A stretch of DNA of 64,000 bases from a candidate division NC10 bacterium CSP1-5 (GCA_001443495.1 LDXR01000013.1:33776-97775); one strand, 5' to 3'. Numbered from the stretch's first letter, positions 34,589 to 42,164 are shown. Numbers and translations are program-made. The notes: generated by a model from the letters alone, not told the origin.

Positions 34589-34613
34589 AGAGGTCCCTCG
34601 CTGGGACCCCATG

Positions 34614-34642
34614 GATAACCCGTGTTATCTATACCCTGTCAA
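34614..34642 (-). promoter_or_regulatory. Putative LexA operator and promoter
   Basis: A perfect 16-bp inverted repeat GATAAC-CCGT-GTTATC lies at 34614-34629, 25 bp before the lexA start. On the coding strand a perfect TTGACA is at 34642-34637, 7 bp before the palindrome, so bound repressor would cover the -10 region. The core AAC-N4-GTT resembles the Gram-positive LexA box GAAC-N4-GTTC rather than the CTGT-N8-ACAG of E. coli. Binding by this LexA is inferred. Confidence 0.65.
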
Positions 34643-34934
34643 GCACAAAATTTCGGCAGGGGTTGAAGACGGGAATCCATCAGATTACCAGGCAGTCAAA
34701 TATTTAATGTTGTTTCTGAAGAAATCTGGAAGAAATCGGCGTCAGAGTACATTTTTCTTGGTCTGCCATTCGGCGACATTCCTTTCCGTGGTATCAGCAC
34801 CCCGCCCAGGCACATGTCCAGCCTTCTCACCCACAGCTTCGCCCCGCAGGGTCGCCCCGTCCGGAGCCAAGAAGTCTATTCTCAATTTCCACTCTGTATA
34901 GAAAGCAGACCGCTTGGTTGGGCGGCGGAACCTC
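34643..34934. other. Gene-poor gap upstream of lexA
   Basis: About 290 bp between the lexA promoter and the GlsB gene. A minus-strand frame (34742-34954, GTG start) contains AFYTEWKLRIDFLAPDG, but it has no ribosome site and overlaps glsB, so I do not call it. The left part is AT-rich. I see no RNA gene here. Confidence 0.4.
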
Positions 34935-35177
34935 TCAGGCCCGCTTGCCGACACGCAACAACGCGATCAGGACGATCGCGCCGACCGTGGCCATGACCAG
35001 GTTTCCCAGGAGGCCGGTCGCATGCAGGCCGAACAGGTCGAAGAGGAAACCGCCCAGCAACGCGCCGATGACACCGACGACGAGATCGCCGATTAGCCCA
35101 AAACCCCCACCCTTCATAATCTGACCGGCCAGCCACCCCGCGGCGAGCCCGATAAGCAAAAACCAAAAAATGTGCAT
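34935..35177 (-). CDS. GlsB/YeaQ/YmgE-family stress membrane protein
   Basis: An 80-residue protein with three hydrophobic, glycine-rich helices: FWFLLIGLAAGWLAGQIM, then GLIGDLVVGVIGALLGGFLF and LLGNLVMATVGAIVLIALL. This is the transglycosylase-associated/GlsB family, induced by general stress in other bacteria; the mechanism is unknown. The ATG at 35177 has AGAGGGGGAAAGG upstream. Confidence 0.93.
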   Translation of the reverse strand: MHIFWFLLIGLAAGWLAGQIMKGGGFGLIGDLVVGVIGALLGGFLFDLFGLHATGLLGNLVMATVGAIVLIALLRVGKRA

Positions 35178-35255
35178 CCTTTCCCCCTCTAAGCCTACTT
35201 ATCTCAATTGCCTAAGTGGGATCCGTCTCCGTGGTCTCAGGGCCCTTCCCAGGCC

Positions 35256-35579
35256 CTATTCGGCGAACATCTCGGTCAGGGCCTCCAGCACTTCCCGCTG
35301 CGTGGCCGGGCTGATTCGGCCCAGCCTTTTGACGAGCCGCGCCCGATCCACGGTCCGCAACTGATCAAGCACGATCTGCCCAGACTTGCCTTGAAACCGA
35401 CAGGGAATTCGGGTCGGGTAAGGACGACCTTTGGTCGTCATCGGGGCGACGAGCACGGTGGCGATGTGGGCATTCATCTCGTCCGGCGAGACGACCAAGC
35501 ATGGGCGGGTCTTCTTGATTTCGCTCCCGATGGTGGGATCCAGGGCAACCAGATGGACGTCGAAGCGCCTGACTACCAC
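35256..35579 (-). CDS. mazF: MazF/PemK-type mRNA interferase toxin
   Basis: A 107-residue endoribonuclease toxin. Family blocks: RPCLVVSPDEMN, VLVAPMTTKGRPYPTRI and GQIVLDQLRTVDRARL. The GTG at 35579 overlaps the antitoxin stop, with GGGAAGAG upstream; a GTG at 35585 is also possible. It would cleave cellular mRNA when free of its antitoxin, which is encoded just upstream. Confidence 0.92.
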   Translation of the reverse strand: MVVRRFDVHLVALDPTIGSEIKKTRPCLVVSPDEMNAHIATVLVAPMTTKGRPYPTRIPCRFQGKSGQIVLDQLRTVDRARLVKRLGRISPATQREVLEALTEMFAE

Positions 35580-35833
35580 TCCCACTCTTCCCGGTCCCAC
35601 TTGGTCACTGCTGGCTTGTCAAGGAGGCGGTCATCTCGGTGCTCGGCCATCGACCGAAACGCCTCCTCCCATCCCTCGCGGGGCCGCCGGGCTCGGCGAA
35701 TCACCAGCCTGTCTTTCTGAACAGCAAGCTCGACTTCGTTGTCGAGATCGAGCTGATCCAGCCAGACCTTGGGGATACGGATCCCCCGGGAGTTTCCGAT
35801 CCGCACTACTCTGGCTTTAACGACTTTCCCCAT
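35573..35833 (-). CDS. mazE: MazE-type AbrB/SpoVT antitoxin
   Basis: An 86-residue antitoxin. The N-terminal MGKVVKARVVRIGNSRGIRI is a swapped-hairpin AbrB DNA-binding domain. The acidic, Trp-rich C-terminus (TKWDREEWEW) should wrap the toxin. The ATG at 35833 has a GGAGG site. AbrB antitoxins normally repress their own promoter, so the leader at 35834-35955 probably holds the operator. A diverged copy of that leader precedes the methyltransferase at 36757. Confidence 0.92.
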   Translation of the reverse strand: MGKVVKARVVRIGNSRGIRIPKVWLDQLDLDNEVELAVQKDRLVIRRARRPREGWEEAFRSMAEHRDDRLLDKPAVTKWDREEWEW

Positions 35834-35955
35834 TCGTATGACCTCCAAGACGATGCGAAGTAATTACATTGTAAGTCTCGATTGATCACGTGTCAAGATC
35901 GAAAAATCAAGGGAATGCTAGATCCTGCCCCCGAAAATGTGTCCCGAAAATGGCT
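35834..35955 (-). repeat. MazE leader, copy 1 of a diverged direct repeat
   Basis: On the plus strand this segment reads gACCTCCAAGA, then ACATTG, then CAAGATCGAA, then AATGCTAGATCCTGCCCC. The same words occur in the same order in the second copy at 36758-36911. The region contains the ribosome site of mazE. Confidence 0.7.
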
Positions 35956-35992
35956 CCCTTGGTTGCTAATCCCCTGCCTCTCTTAGGTGGCA

Positions 35993-36757
35993 TTAGGGCG
36001 TGGACACCTTCTCAGTACAAATAATCAACGACTTCCCGAACAGGACAGCAGAGCTCAACATGTGCTCCGCCAGCTCCTTTTTGCAGGCTCTCTGCCCCAC
36101 CCCGGACTTCCCATCCTCCTTCAAAGCATCACTCCAAGTGCGCCACCAGATGAGTGGAATCAAGGGCGCAAGAAACAAGCTCGACCTCCTCAGTTTTTCT
36201 GTCGCGACGCATACGATGCGGAAGCCATTTGTGTGAAGTGAATGTCTGAGCTGCCAGTAGCTACACGGCGAGATATGATTCTGAGGTCGAAAGTATCCCC
36301 CTGCATCACAAATCTCATATTGGTACCCGAACAGTGGGTAAAAACCGGCAAGCAGAAACTTGAGCCGGGATGCGAGGTTTAGAATGTTGGGCGTCGTAAT
36401 CACAAACAAGCCTCCGGGGACCAACACTTTATGGCACTTCCTGACGAGGTTGTAATGATTCTCAAGGTGTTCAACAACTTCGATACAAACCAGCGCATCG
36501 AAAGACTCCGGTTCAAACGGCAAATCTCCCGGGCCGTTAAGGTCGCAGGGGCTAAACGGAACTCCCTCTGCTCCAAACTGAACTAGTCCGTGAGGAGCAT
36601 CCGTCGCATGCACAGCGTAACCGGCTCTCGCCAACTCCCTGGAAAAGTAACCGCTGCCGGCGCCAACATCGAGTATCCGGCTACCTGGCTTCAGCCTCAG
36701 CAGAGACAAAACCTTGGGATAGGTGGCCGGGTGTCCAAACTCTCGAAGCGCGCTCAC
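35993..36757 (-). CDS. Class I SAM methyltransferase
   Basis: A 254-residue methyltransferase with motif I SRILDVGAGSGYFSRELA, then FDALVCIEVVEHLENH and VPGGLFVITTPN. The start is a GTG at 36757 with GGAGGTGTCACGA before it, nearly identical to the mazE leader. The gene is AT-richer than its neighbours. The C-terminal part contains Trp- and Leu-rich segments that may contact lipid. It probably entered this site together with a copied antitoxin leader. Substrate unknown. Confidence 0.8.
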   Translation of the reverse strand: MSALREFGHPATYPKVLSLLRLKPGSRILDVGAGSGYFSRELARAGYAVHATDAPHGLVQFGAEGVPFSPCDLNGPGDLPFEPESFDALVCIEVVEHLENHYNLVRKCHKVLVPGGLFVITTPNILNLASRLKFLLAGFYPLFGYQYEICDAGGYFRPQNHISPCSYWQLRHSLHTNGFRIVCVATEKLRRSSLFLAPLIPLIWWRTWSDALKEDGKSGVGQRACKKELAEHMLSSAVLFGKSLIICTEKVSTP

Positions 36758-36911
36758 TCGTGACACCTCCAAGATTATCCGGCGCAACTACATTGCAATG
36801 CTTGATTCATCGCGCGCCAAGATCGAAGGCAAAGCTCGACGGGGCGGGGGAATTTATCGCTTCCCTGCCCCACCGCCCCGCGCAATGCTAGATCCTGCCC
36901 CGGAAATGCTG
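36758..36911 (-). repeat. MazE leader, copy 2
   Basis: A diverged copy of the mazE leader with an extra 40-bp GC-rich stretch in the middle. An 18-bp block (AATGCTAGATCCTGCCCC) is identical in both copies. It now serves as leader for the methyltransferase. Confidence 0.7.
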
Positions 36912-36917
36912 GACGAT

Positions 36918-37199
36918 CTATTTGTCATGTCGGCCGAGGTGCCAATCTTCCGGAATCGGAATATCGAGGTGGGACAGTTCGGTTTCGGGTAGATCGGGTC
37001 TCGCCGCGGAGAAAGGTCTTGCAGGAACCTGCTGCTCGCGGATGATTTGTAGGTCGTCGCGGATGGCCTGGAGTCTGTTCAAGATTTCGTTCACTCCCAG
37101 CAGCCACCGCAGGATCCACACGACCATGACGAGTGCTATCACTCCTACACTGGCCCAGAAGAGCAGCATCAGGAGGCTAGACGAACTAATCTGTTCCAT
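36918..37199 (-). CDS. Small membrane-anchored protein
   Basis: 93 residues: one N-terminal membrane helix (LLMLLFWASVGVIALVMVVW), a short coiled-coil-like stretch (NEILNRLQAIRDDLQIIRE) and a polar tail. The ATG at 37199 (MEQISSSS) has an AAGGAAGGAGAG site. No family is recognised. Confidence 0.7.
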   Translation of the reverse strand: MEQISSSSLLMLLFWASVGVIALVMVVWILRWLLGVNEILNRLQAIRDDLQIIREQQVPARPFSAARPDLPETELSHLDIPIPEDWHLGRHDK

Positions 37200-37328
37200 G
37201 GCTCTCCTTCCTTTTAGCAGACGCCGCCCACAGAAGCCCGTGCGGTGCGACGTACGGTGCCACACTACTCCATCGAAGATATGCCCTGCAAGAGGAAATG
37301 CACGTATCGCCTCTTGGAGCGCTTCGTT

Positions 37329-37676
37329 TCACCTCGTACGCCTAAACCGCCCGACACTCCGCCAAGCAAAATAAATGATAAACCACGTCGCGAGGATCGG
37401 ACCGATGGCGAAAAGGAACAAAACCCCTAGGAGGACTCCGGAATCTTCCCAATTCGCGTGGAGAAAAACGAGCATGGCGGACAAGAGGGCGGGAGTGATT
37501 GTTCCCCCGTGTCCAGCTCCGAAAAACCCGGGGGCAAACGCGACGGCCAGAACACCGGATCGCCAAAAAATGCGCTGGCGCTTGTCTTCAATGCGGCGCG
37601 TGAGTATCCAACCTACGCATAGCATGACAACTACCAGAATCACATACCCAATGGTGATGGGGTATTGGATGCCCAT
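37329..37676 (-). CDS. Small four-helix membrane protein
   Basis: 115 residues with four hydrophobic helices, including TIGYVILVVVMLCVGWIL and GVLLGVLFLFAIGPILATWF. GHGGTITPAL lies in a loop. The ATG at 37676 is preceded by GAGGG 12 bases upstream. Function unknown. It lies next to another unknown gene upstream. Confidence 0.65.
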   Translation of the reverse strand: MGIQYPITIGYVILVVVMLCVGWILTRRIEDKRQRIFWRSGVLAVAFAPGFFGAGHGGTITPALLSAMLVFLHANWEDSGVLLGVLFLFAIGPILATWFIIYFAWRSVGRFRRTR

Positions 37677-37722
37677 AGATGGTTTACCCTCGTGAGGCGG
37701 CGGGAGGCCGATGGCCCTCGCG

Positions 37723-38148
37723 TCAGTCCTCGGCAAACGGAACGATGCGGTCCCAGTCGCTCATCTCTACGCCGTAGGTGAAATGCTCTTCACCCTCGAG
37801 GTCATACCACAGCCGCCACGTGCGACTCTGTTGGTCGCGAAATGAGGGAATATAGATGACGGTTAAGCGAAAGCGTTCCTGCGGTGGATGATCTTCCCGA
37901 TAGGCACTCAGGGCCTGGCGAATTCTCGGCGCGAGCTCGGCGTATCGCGTAGAGAGTTCATCAAAGAAATGCCGCTGGGCCTGGGTGGGACCGCCCTCAT
38001 CCCCGTCCACCAGGAGCTGTACGGGCTCGGTGCCTGCAAAGCGGAATGCGCGGTTCTCCCAGCATTTCTCCGACGTCATGGAGATAGCCCCGAAGGTCCG
38101 GTCGTCCAGACTCGGTTGGGGCTTGCGGCCAAACGGACTTAATATCAT
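37723..38148 (-). CDS. Hypothetical protein, 141 residues
   Basis: A soluble protein with the blocks AFRFAGTEPVQLLVDGDEGGP, FRLTVIYIPSFRDQQ and WRLWYDLEGEEHFTYGVEM. The last resembles the strand pattern of small immunity- or stress-type proteins, but I cannot place it in a family. The ATG at 38148 has a GGGAAG site. Confidence 0.65.
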   Translation of the reverse strand: MILSPFGRKPQPSLDDRTFGAISMTSEKCWENRAFRFAGTEPVQLLVDGDEGGPTQAQRHFFDELSTRYAELAPRIRQALSAYREDHPPQERFRLTVIYIPSFRDQQSRTWRLWYDLEGEEHFTYGVEMSDWDRIVPFAED

Positions 38149-38184
38149 GACTGACTTCCCATGATGCCCTGCGTCCGTGAACGA

Positions 38185-38214
38185 AAAGCGGCGGCCCGCC
38201 GGAAGCGGGCCGCC
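38185..38214 (-). terminator. Rho-independent terminator of the SWIB-like gene
   Basis: A perfect 10-bp GC stem (38190-38199 with 38205-38214) and a 5-base loop, followed on the minus strand by GCTTTTCGTT. It lies 28 bp after the stop of the small basic protein. Confidence 0.75.
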
Positions 38215-38242
38215 AGAGAGCGATGGGACAGGTGCAGGCGCC

Positions 38243-38440
38243 TCAGCGGCGCTTGCCGAGCTTCCTCCGCTTCACGTACGTCCAGAGCTTCTTCGTCATG
38301 ACCGAGGGTCCGATAGGGACGCTCCCGAAGACCGACTCAAGCGTGTCCTTGCGCCCCTTGAAGCTGATCGAATAGCCTCCGAACGCCTTCTTCGACCCTT
38401 TAGCCCTTTTAGCCCTTTTCCTCTTTCTCGCCTTCGCCAT
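38243..38440 (-). CDS. Small basic SWIB-like protein
   Basis: A 65-residue, very basic protein (MAKARKRKRAKRAKGSKKAF). Its second half, GPSVMTKKLWTYVKRRKLGK, resembles the core helix of SWIB/MDM2 domains. It lacks the rest of a full SWIB domain. It has its own promoter (38489-38517), a strong GGAGGAGG site and a terminator, so it is expressed as a single gene. A nucleoid or RNA-binding role is plausible from charge alone. Confidence 0.72.
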   Translation of the reverse strand: MAKARKRKRAKRAKGSKKAFGGYSISFKGRKDTLESVFGSVPIGPSVMTKKLWTYVKRRKLGKRR

Positions 38441-38488
38441 TCACTCCTCCTCCCTTGTTAGCGGTCAGGCCCCCATGGCCTTCGGGAC

Positions 38489-38517
38489 CTAATACTACTA
38501 CATATAGGATGGGTCAA
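38489..38517 (-). promoter_or_regulatory. Sigma-70-type promoter of the SWIB-like gene
   Basis: On the minus strand, TTGACC (38517-38512), a 17-bp spacer and TATTAG (38494-38489). It lies about 50 bp before the start codon in an AT-rich stretch. Confidence 0.65.
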
Positions 38518-38709
38518 CAAGAAAAAATACTACCAGTAGGGGTGGCCCCTCAGGTACAGGCACTCGCTAGACGGAGACTCGCTAGGCCGACCCCAGCGCC
38601 AGCAAGAAGGCCAGCAGACCGGCGCTCGCCCAATCAGAAGACTGGGGAAGCGCGGGCAGGTGCCTTTTCCCCGTTGCAGGATATGGTGATGATGAGGGAG
38701 TGTAAGGGC

Positions 38710-39072
38710 TCAGAGGCTACGCTTCCTGGCGCGAATGTTGCGGCGACTACCTTTTCGCTTAAATTCCCCTCGACCGCGAGGCATTCCGAATGACCCGGTG
38801 TCAGCAAAGGCCGGTGAGCGCGGCCGCCGCTCCTCCGCTTGGTTGACACGAAGACTCCTACCCTTGAGCTGGTAGCCGTCCAACCTCTCGATGGCCTTTG
38901 CGGCAGTCGCCTCCTCGGCGAATTCGACGAAGGCGAATCCTCGTGGACGCCCCGTAATGCGGTCGGCCGGCATGAATACCCCGACCACCTGGCCCACCTC
39001 AGAAAAAAGACTTTCGATCTCGCTTTGCGTCGTATCGTAGCTCAAGTTCCCGACGAACACCTTGGCGCTAAT
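38710..39072 (-). CDS. RRM-type RNA-binding protein with apparent ATT start
   Basis: About 120 residues. One RRM domain with RNP2 VFVGNLSY and RNP1 GRPRGFAFVEF, then a basic Arg-rich tail (RGEFKRKGSRRNIRARKR). Such bacterial Rbp proteins bind RNA and often respond to cold. The conserved beginning (M)SAKVFVGNLSY is preceded by ATT at 39072, with AGGAGG exactly five bases upstream. The first in-frame GTG (39060) would be 17 bases from that site and would cut the first strand. I therefore place the start at ATT. Confidence 0.82.
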   Translation of the reverse strand: MSAKVFVGNLSYDTTQSEIESLFSEVGQVVGVFMPADRITGRPRGFAFVEFAEEATAAKAIERLDGYQLKGRSLRVNQAEERRPRSPAFADTGSFGMPRGRGEFKRKGSRRNIRARKRSL

Positions 39073-39355
39073 GGTGACCTCCTCTCAAGTCGATTGTTGG
39101 TCGCTGCCCACGTTTGCGGAGTGTAACATGGCCAGGCCGATATGACAAGCGGATCAATCGCACCGGCATGCAAATTGGCCGGCTACTCTTCCGACTATCG
39201 TAGTTTGAGGACGAAGTCAAAGGCAGCCTCTCTGCCGCCGGCCGTATCCCACACCTGCAGCAACAAGCCCGGCTTGTACAGCCAGTCCCAACGCCCCGGC
39301 GCTCGCCACCCGCATGATACCCCGCCCCTCCTGACATGAAAAGCAGAATGTCGCC
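39073..39355. other. Intergenic gap between rbp and dsbA-like genes
   Basis: About 280 bp between divergent genes. It holds the AGGAGG site of the RRM gene at its left end. Apart from that I see no gene, RNA or strong hairpin. It presumably carries the RRM promoter, but no clear -35/-10 pair was found for it. Confidence 0.4.
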
Positions 39356-39384
39356 TTGACACTCCTTGATCAACCGGGGATACT
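39356..39384 (+). promoter_or_regulatory. Promoter of the DsbA-like gene
   Basis: A perfect TTGACA (39356-39361), 17-bp spacer and GATACT (39379-39384). It lies 51 bp before the ATG of the DsbA-like gene. Confidence 0.55.
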
Positions 39385-39435
39385 TGATAATGAAATGCGA
39401 TAATGATGAAAGCAGTGGGGCTGAGGGGGGAGCGG

Positions 39436-40143
39436 ATGAGATTGATCAACTGGAGACTCTGCATTGTCGTTCTGTGCCTCACGATCATCGGCAGCCAGGG
39501 CCCAAGGCTCGAATCGCCCCCGGCCCTGGCGCAGTCACAGACCGGTTCGCAGGGACGTCCCCAACCGATCCAGCCTGGCTCGGCCGCGGCCAGCGTGAGC
39601 ATCGCAGGGAATCTCATCATGGGAAAGAAGGACGCCCCGGTCACCATGATCGAATTCTCTGATTACCAGTGCCCCTTCTGCAGGCGATTCTTCGAGACCA
39701 CCCTGCCGACTCTCAAGGCAGAGTATGTCGAGACGGGGAAGGTCCGCTACGTCTTCCGGGACTTTCCCTTGGACCAGATCCATCCGCACGCGCGCAAAGC
39801 AGCCGAGGCAGCGCATTGCGCCGGCGACCAGGGAAAATACTGGGAGATGCACGACCTGCTCTTCCAGAATCCGCAGGCGCTCCGGGTCGAGAGCCTCAAG
39901 ACGCATGCACGAAGCCTCCGCTTGAACGGCGCAACCTTTGATGCCTGCCTGGATCGCAGCAAGTATGCCGCCGAGGTCCAGAAGGACTTCGACGATGGGA
40001 TGGCAGTCGGCGTTCGAGGGACACCAAGCTTTTTCGTCGGCAAGACCAGATCTGACGATACGATTCAGGGGGTCTTCCTGAGCGGCGCCCTTCCCACTCC
40101 GATCTTTCGGCAGGCCATCGACAACGCCCTTCGAGAACACTAG
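39436..40143 (+). CDS. DsbA-family thiol-disulfide oxidoreductase, exported
   Basis: A 235-residue protein with a signal peptide (MRLINWRLCIVVLCLTIIG) and a DSBA-like thioredoxin domain. The active site is CPFC in EFSDYQCPFCRRFFETTLP. Later, VRGTPSFFVG supplies the cis-proline. It resembles the exported DsbA/DsbG-like oxidoreductases (Thioredoxin_4 family) and would act on periplasmic protein thiols. The ATG at 39436 with GGGGGGAGCGG is preferred over one 33 bp upstream. A thioredoxin-like selenoprotein gene follows. Confidence 0.9.
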   Translation: MRLINWRLCIVVLCLTIIGSQGPRLESPPALAQSQTGSQGRPQPIQPGSAAASVSIAGNLIMGKKDAPVTMIEFSDYQCPFCRRFFETTLPTLKAEYVETGKVRYVFRDFPLDQIHPHARKAAEAAHCAGDQGKYWEMHDLLFQNPQALRVESLKTHARSLRLNGATFDACLDRSKYAAEVQKDFDDGMAVGVRGTPSFFVGKTRSDDTIQGVFLSGALPTPIFRQAIDNALREH

Positions 40144-40277
40144 ACGATACGCGAGACCGCAACTGGCCACCCGAAGCAGGCGGCATCCACACAGGGGCAG
40201 ATCACACGCTATAATATACTTAAATAAATATTCTATAAATAGTTATTATTAAATAGAAAGTAATGCATGAGGATATG

Positions 40278-41750
40278 ATGAGTGACCCCATGGTCCGAGC
40301 CCCGGACTTTCCCCCTGGCCTCGAGTGGCTGAACAGTGACCGGCCCGTCAGTCTCAAGGAGCTTCGGGGCAAGGTGGTCCTCCTGGATTTCTGGACCTAT
40401 TGCTGAATCAACTGCATGCACGTGCTCCCAGAGCTGGACGCTCTGGAAAAGGCCTTTCCTGTCGAACTGGTCATCATCGGTATCCATTCGGCCAAATTCC
40501 CGAACGAGCGAGAGGCTGGGAACGTCCGCCAGGCCATCCTACGCCACGGACTGGCCCATCCGGTCGTCAACGACGACCAGTTCCTCATCTGGCGGAGCTA
40601 TACGGTTCGCGCCTGGCCCACCCTTGTGCTGATCGACCCTCAGGGATACATCGTGGCGACGCTGGCCGGCGAGGGGCATGGCAATCATCTCCGCCAGATG
40701 ATCGTCACGCTGATCCAGGAGCACCGGAAGAAGGGCACGCTGAAGGAAGACCCGGTCCGCTTCCACCGGGATCAGATGCCCGAGACAACCCTCGCCTTTC
40801 CTGGGAAGGTCCTCGCCGATGGCGACAGAAGTCGCCTCTTCATCGCCGATACGGGACACCATCGGATCCTGATCAGCGGCCTGAGCGGGAAGATTTTCGA
40901 GGTCGCCGGGACGGGGAGGATGGGGGCCACGGATGGATCCTTCGAGCAGGCGGCCTTTCGTTCGCCGCAGGGCCTGGCCTTGGCCGGCAACTCCCTGTAC
41001 ATCGCCGACACGGAGAACCACCTCATCCGCCGTCTCGATCTCGACACCCGGACGGCAGAGACGATCGCCGGCACCGGGCGACAGGGCTCTGTCATCCGGG
41101 GACGGGGGCCGGCTCGGCAGATGTCGCTGAACTCCCCATGGGACCTGTGCCATGTGGACGGCACACTCTACATCGCCATGGCGGGTTGCCACCAGATCTG
41201 GGTGATGGACCTGGCCACGGCGGAGCTCGCGCTCTACGCGGGGACGGGCAAGGAGCAGATCATCGACGGGCCCCGCCTGGAAGGGGCGTTGGCCCAGCCA
41301 AGCGGGCTCTCGACGGACGGGCAGGCACTCTTCATCGCTGACAGTGAGATCAGTGCGATCCGAACCATCGATCTGTATGGCGCTGAGAGGCTGCGCACCC
41401 TGGTCGGCCAGGGGCTCTTTATCTTTGGGGACCAGGACGGGATCGGTGAGGAGGTTCGACTCCAGCACCCCCTGGGGATTTCCTGTGCCGGGGGCCGTGT
41501 CTACGTGGCCGATACCTACAACCATAAGATCAAGGTCCTCTACCCCACCATGCGGGCGGTCAAGACCCTCTTCGGCAGTGGTCAAGCGGGGCAGCGGGAC
41601 GGGCAGCATGCCGAGTTCTCCGAGCCCGGGGGTCTGAGTGTGGTCGAGGACCGGATCTACATCGCGGACACCAATAATCACCGAGTCCGCGTCGCCGACC
41701 TTAGCTCCGCTCAGGTCACAACCCTTGACCTTTTCATGGGAGAACGTTAG
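40278..41750 (+). CDS. NHL-repeat thioredoxin-like selenoprotein
   Basis: A 490-residue protein if TGA 40404-40406 is read as selenocysteine. The frame is open on both sides and the active site becomes [17 protein letters not shown] (Sec43), where NHLRC2-type relatives have FWTYCCINC. Residues 1-150 are a thioredoxin-like domain ([11 protein letters not shown], later [14 protein letters not shown]). The rest is an NHL beta-propeller of about six blades, each ending like [18 protein letters not shown] 7-bp hairpin lies 28 bases after TGA. The ATG at 40278 has GAGG upstream. It probably acts as a redox protein, but the partner is unknown. Confidence 0.85.
40404..40446 (+). promoter_or_regulatory. 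In-frame UGA and candidate bacterial SECIS element
   Basis: TGA at 40404-40406 is followed by the perfect inverted repeat CCAGAGC (40428-40434) and GCTCTGG (40440-40446), with loop UGGAC. The UGA-to-loop distance of 28 bases and a G in the first two loop positions fit the known bacterial SECIS rules. Confidence 0.75.
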
Positions 41751-41760
41751 GGGGCAAGCG

Positions 41761-41997
41761 ATGGACGGAGAAAGAGCGATGCGATGGATCGTCATTGAGG
41801 ATACCGGCACTTTCCTCCTGGTCAATTGCCCGATGGCAGGGTTGAAGGTGACCCTCGACGAGTGCGAACGGTGCCCCCATCACGGCGGCAAGAGGAAGGA
41901 CACCCTAAAAGAGACGATCATAGGCGACCCCCAGCATCTTTTCATCACAGGGTCCATCGCCTGCAACTATCCCGGGGAATCACCGCCGAAGCCGTAG
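41761..41997 (+). CDS. Small cysteine-containing protein
   Basis: A 78-residue protein with Cys in FLLVNCPMAG, DECERCPHHGGK and GSIACNYPG. The CxxC followed by HH could bind zinc. The ATG follows AGGGGGCAAGCG and lies 10 bp after the selenoprotein stop, so it is probably cotranscribed. No family is recognised. A later ATG at 41779 is possible. Confidence 0.75.
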   Translation: MDGERAMRWIVIEDTGTFLLVNCPMAGLKVTLDECERCPHHGGKRKDTLKETIIGDPQHLFITGSIACNYPGESPPKP

Positions 41998-42051
41998 GCT
42001 GGCACGGGTGCCTCTCTCTGCGCCCCACCGCAAGGCGTCAATCGAGGGAGG

Positions 42052-42065
42052 GCCGGATATCCGGC
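42052..42065. other. Perfect 14-bp palindrome upstream of cdaA
   Basis: GCCGGATATCCGGC lies between the small Cys protein and the cdaA promoter. It has no T-run, so it may be an operator or a weak terminator. Confidence 0.35.
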
Positions 42066-42088
42066 TCGGAAATTGCACTTTAGCTGGG

Positions 42089-42117
42089 TTGACACTTGTG
42101 AGGAAGCCTCGTATGAT
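42089..42117 (+). promoter_or_regulatory. Sigma-70 promoter of the diadenylate cyclase gene
   Basis: A perfect TTGACA (42089-42094), a 17-bp spacer and TATGAT (42112-42117, five of six matches). The start codon is 47 bp downstream. Confidence 0.75.
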
Positions 42118-42164
42118 CTTCTTGAGTTCTCCTCATTTCCATCCTCGGAGTCCTGGGAAGAGGG

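Noticed and set aside
34742..34954. A 70-codon minus-strand frame upstream of lexA
   Set aside because: It has a GTG start without a ribosome site and overlaps the glsB-like gene; no family match is seen.
39195..39647. A 150-codon minus-strand frame
   Set aside because: Its first part is antisense to the DsbA-like gene and the rest lies in an intergenic gap without a ribosome site or known motif.
40404..40406. The TGA as a simple nonsense mutation making the NHL protein a pseudogene
   Set aside because: It falls exactly on a redox Cys position, a SECIS-like hairpin follows, and the rest of the gene shows no decay.
40539..41825. A 428-codon frame on the minus strand across the NHL protein
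   Set aside because: The plus strand has clear NHL repeats and a thioredoxin domain; the minus frame is a shadow.
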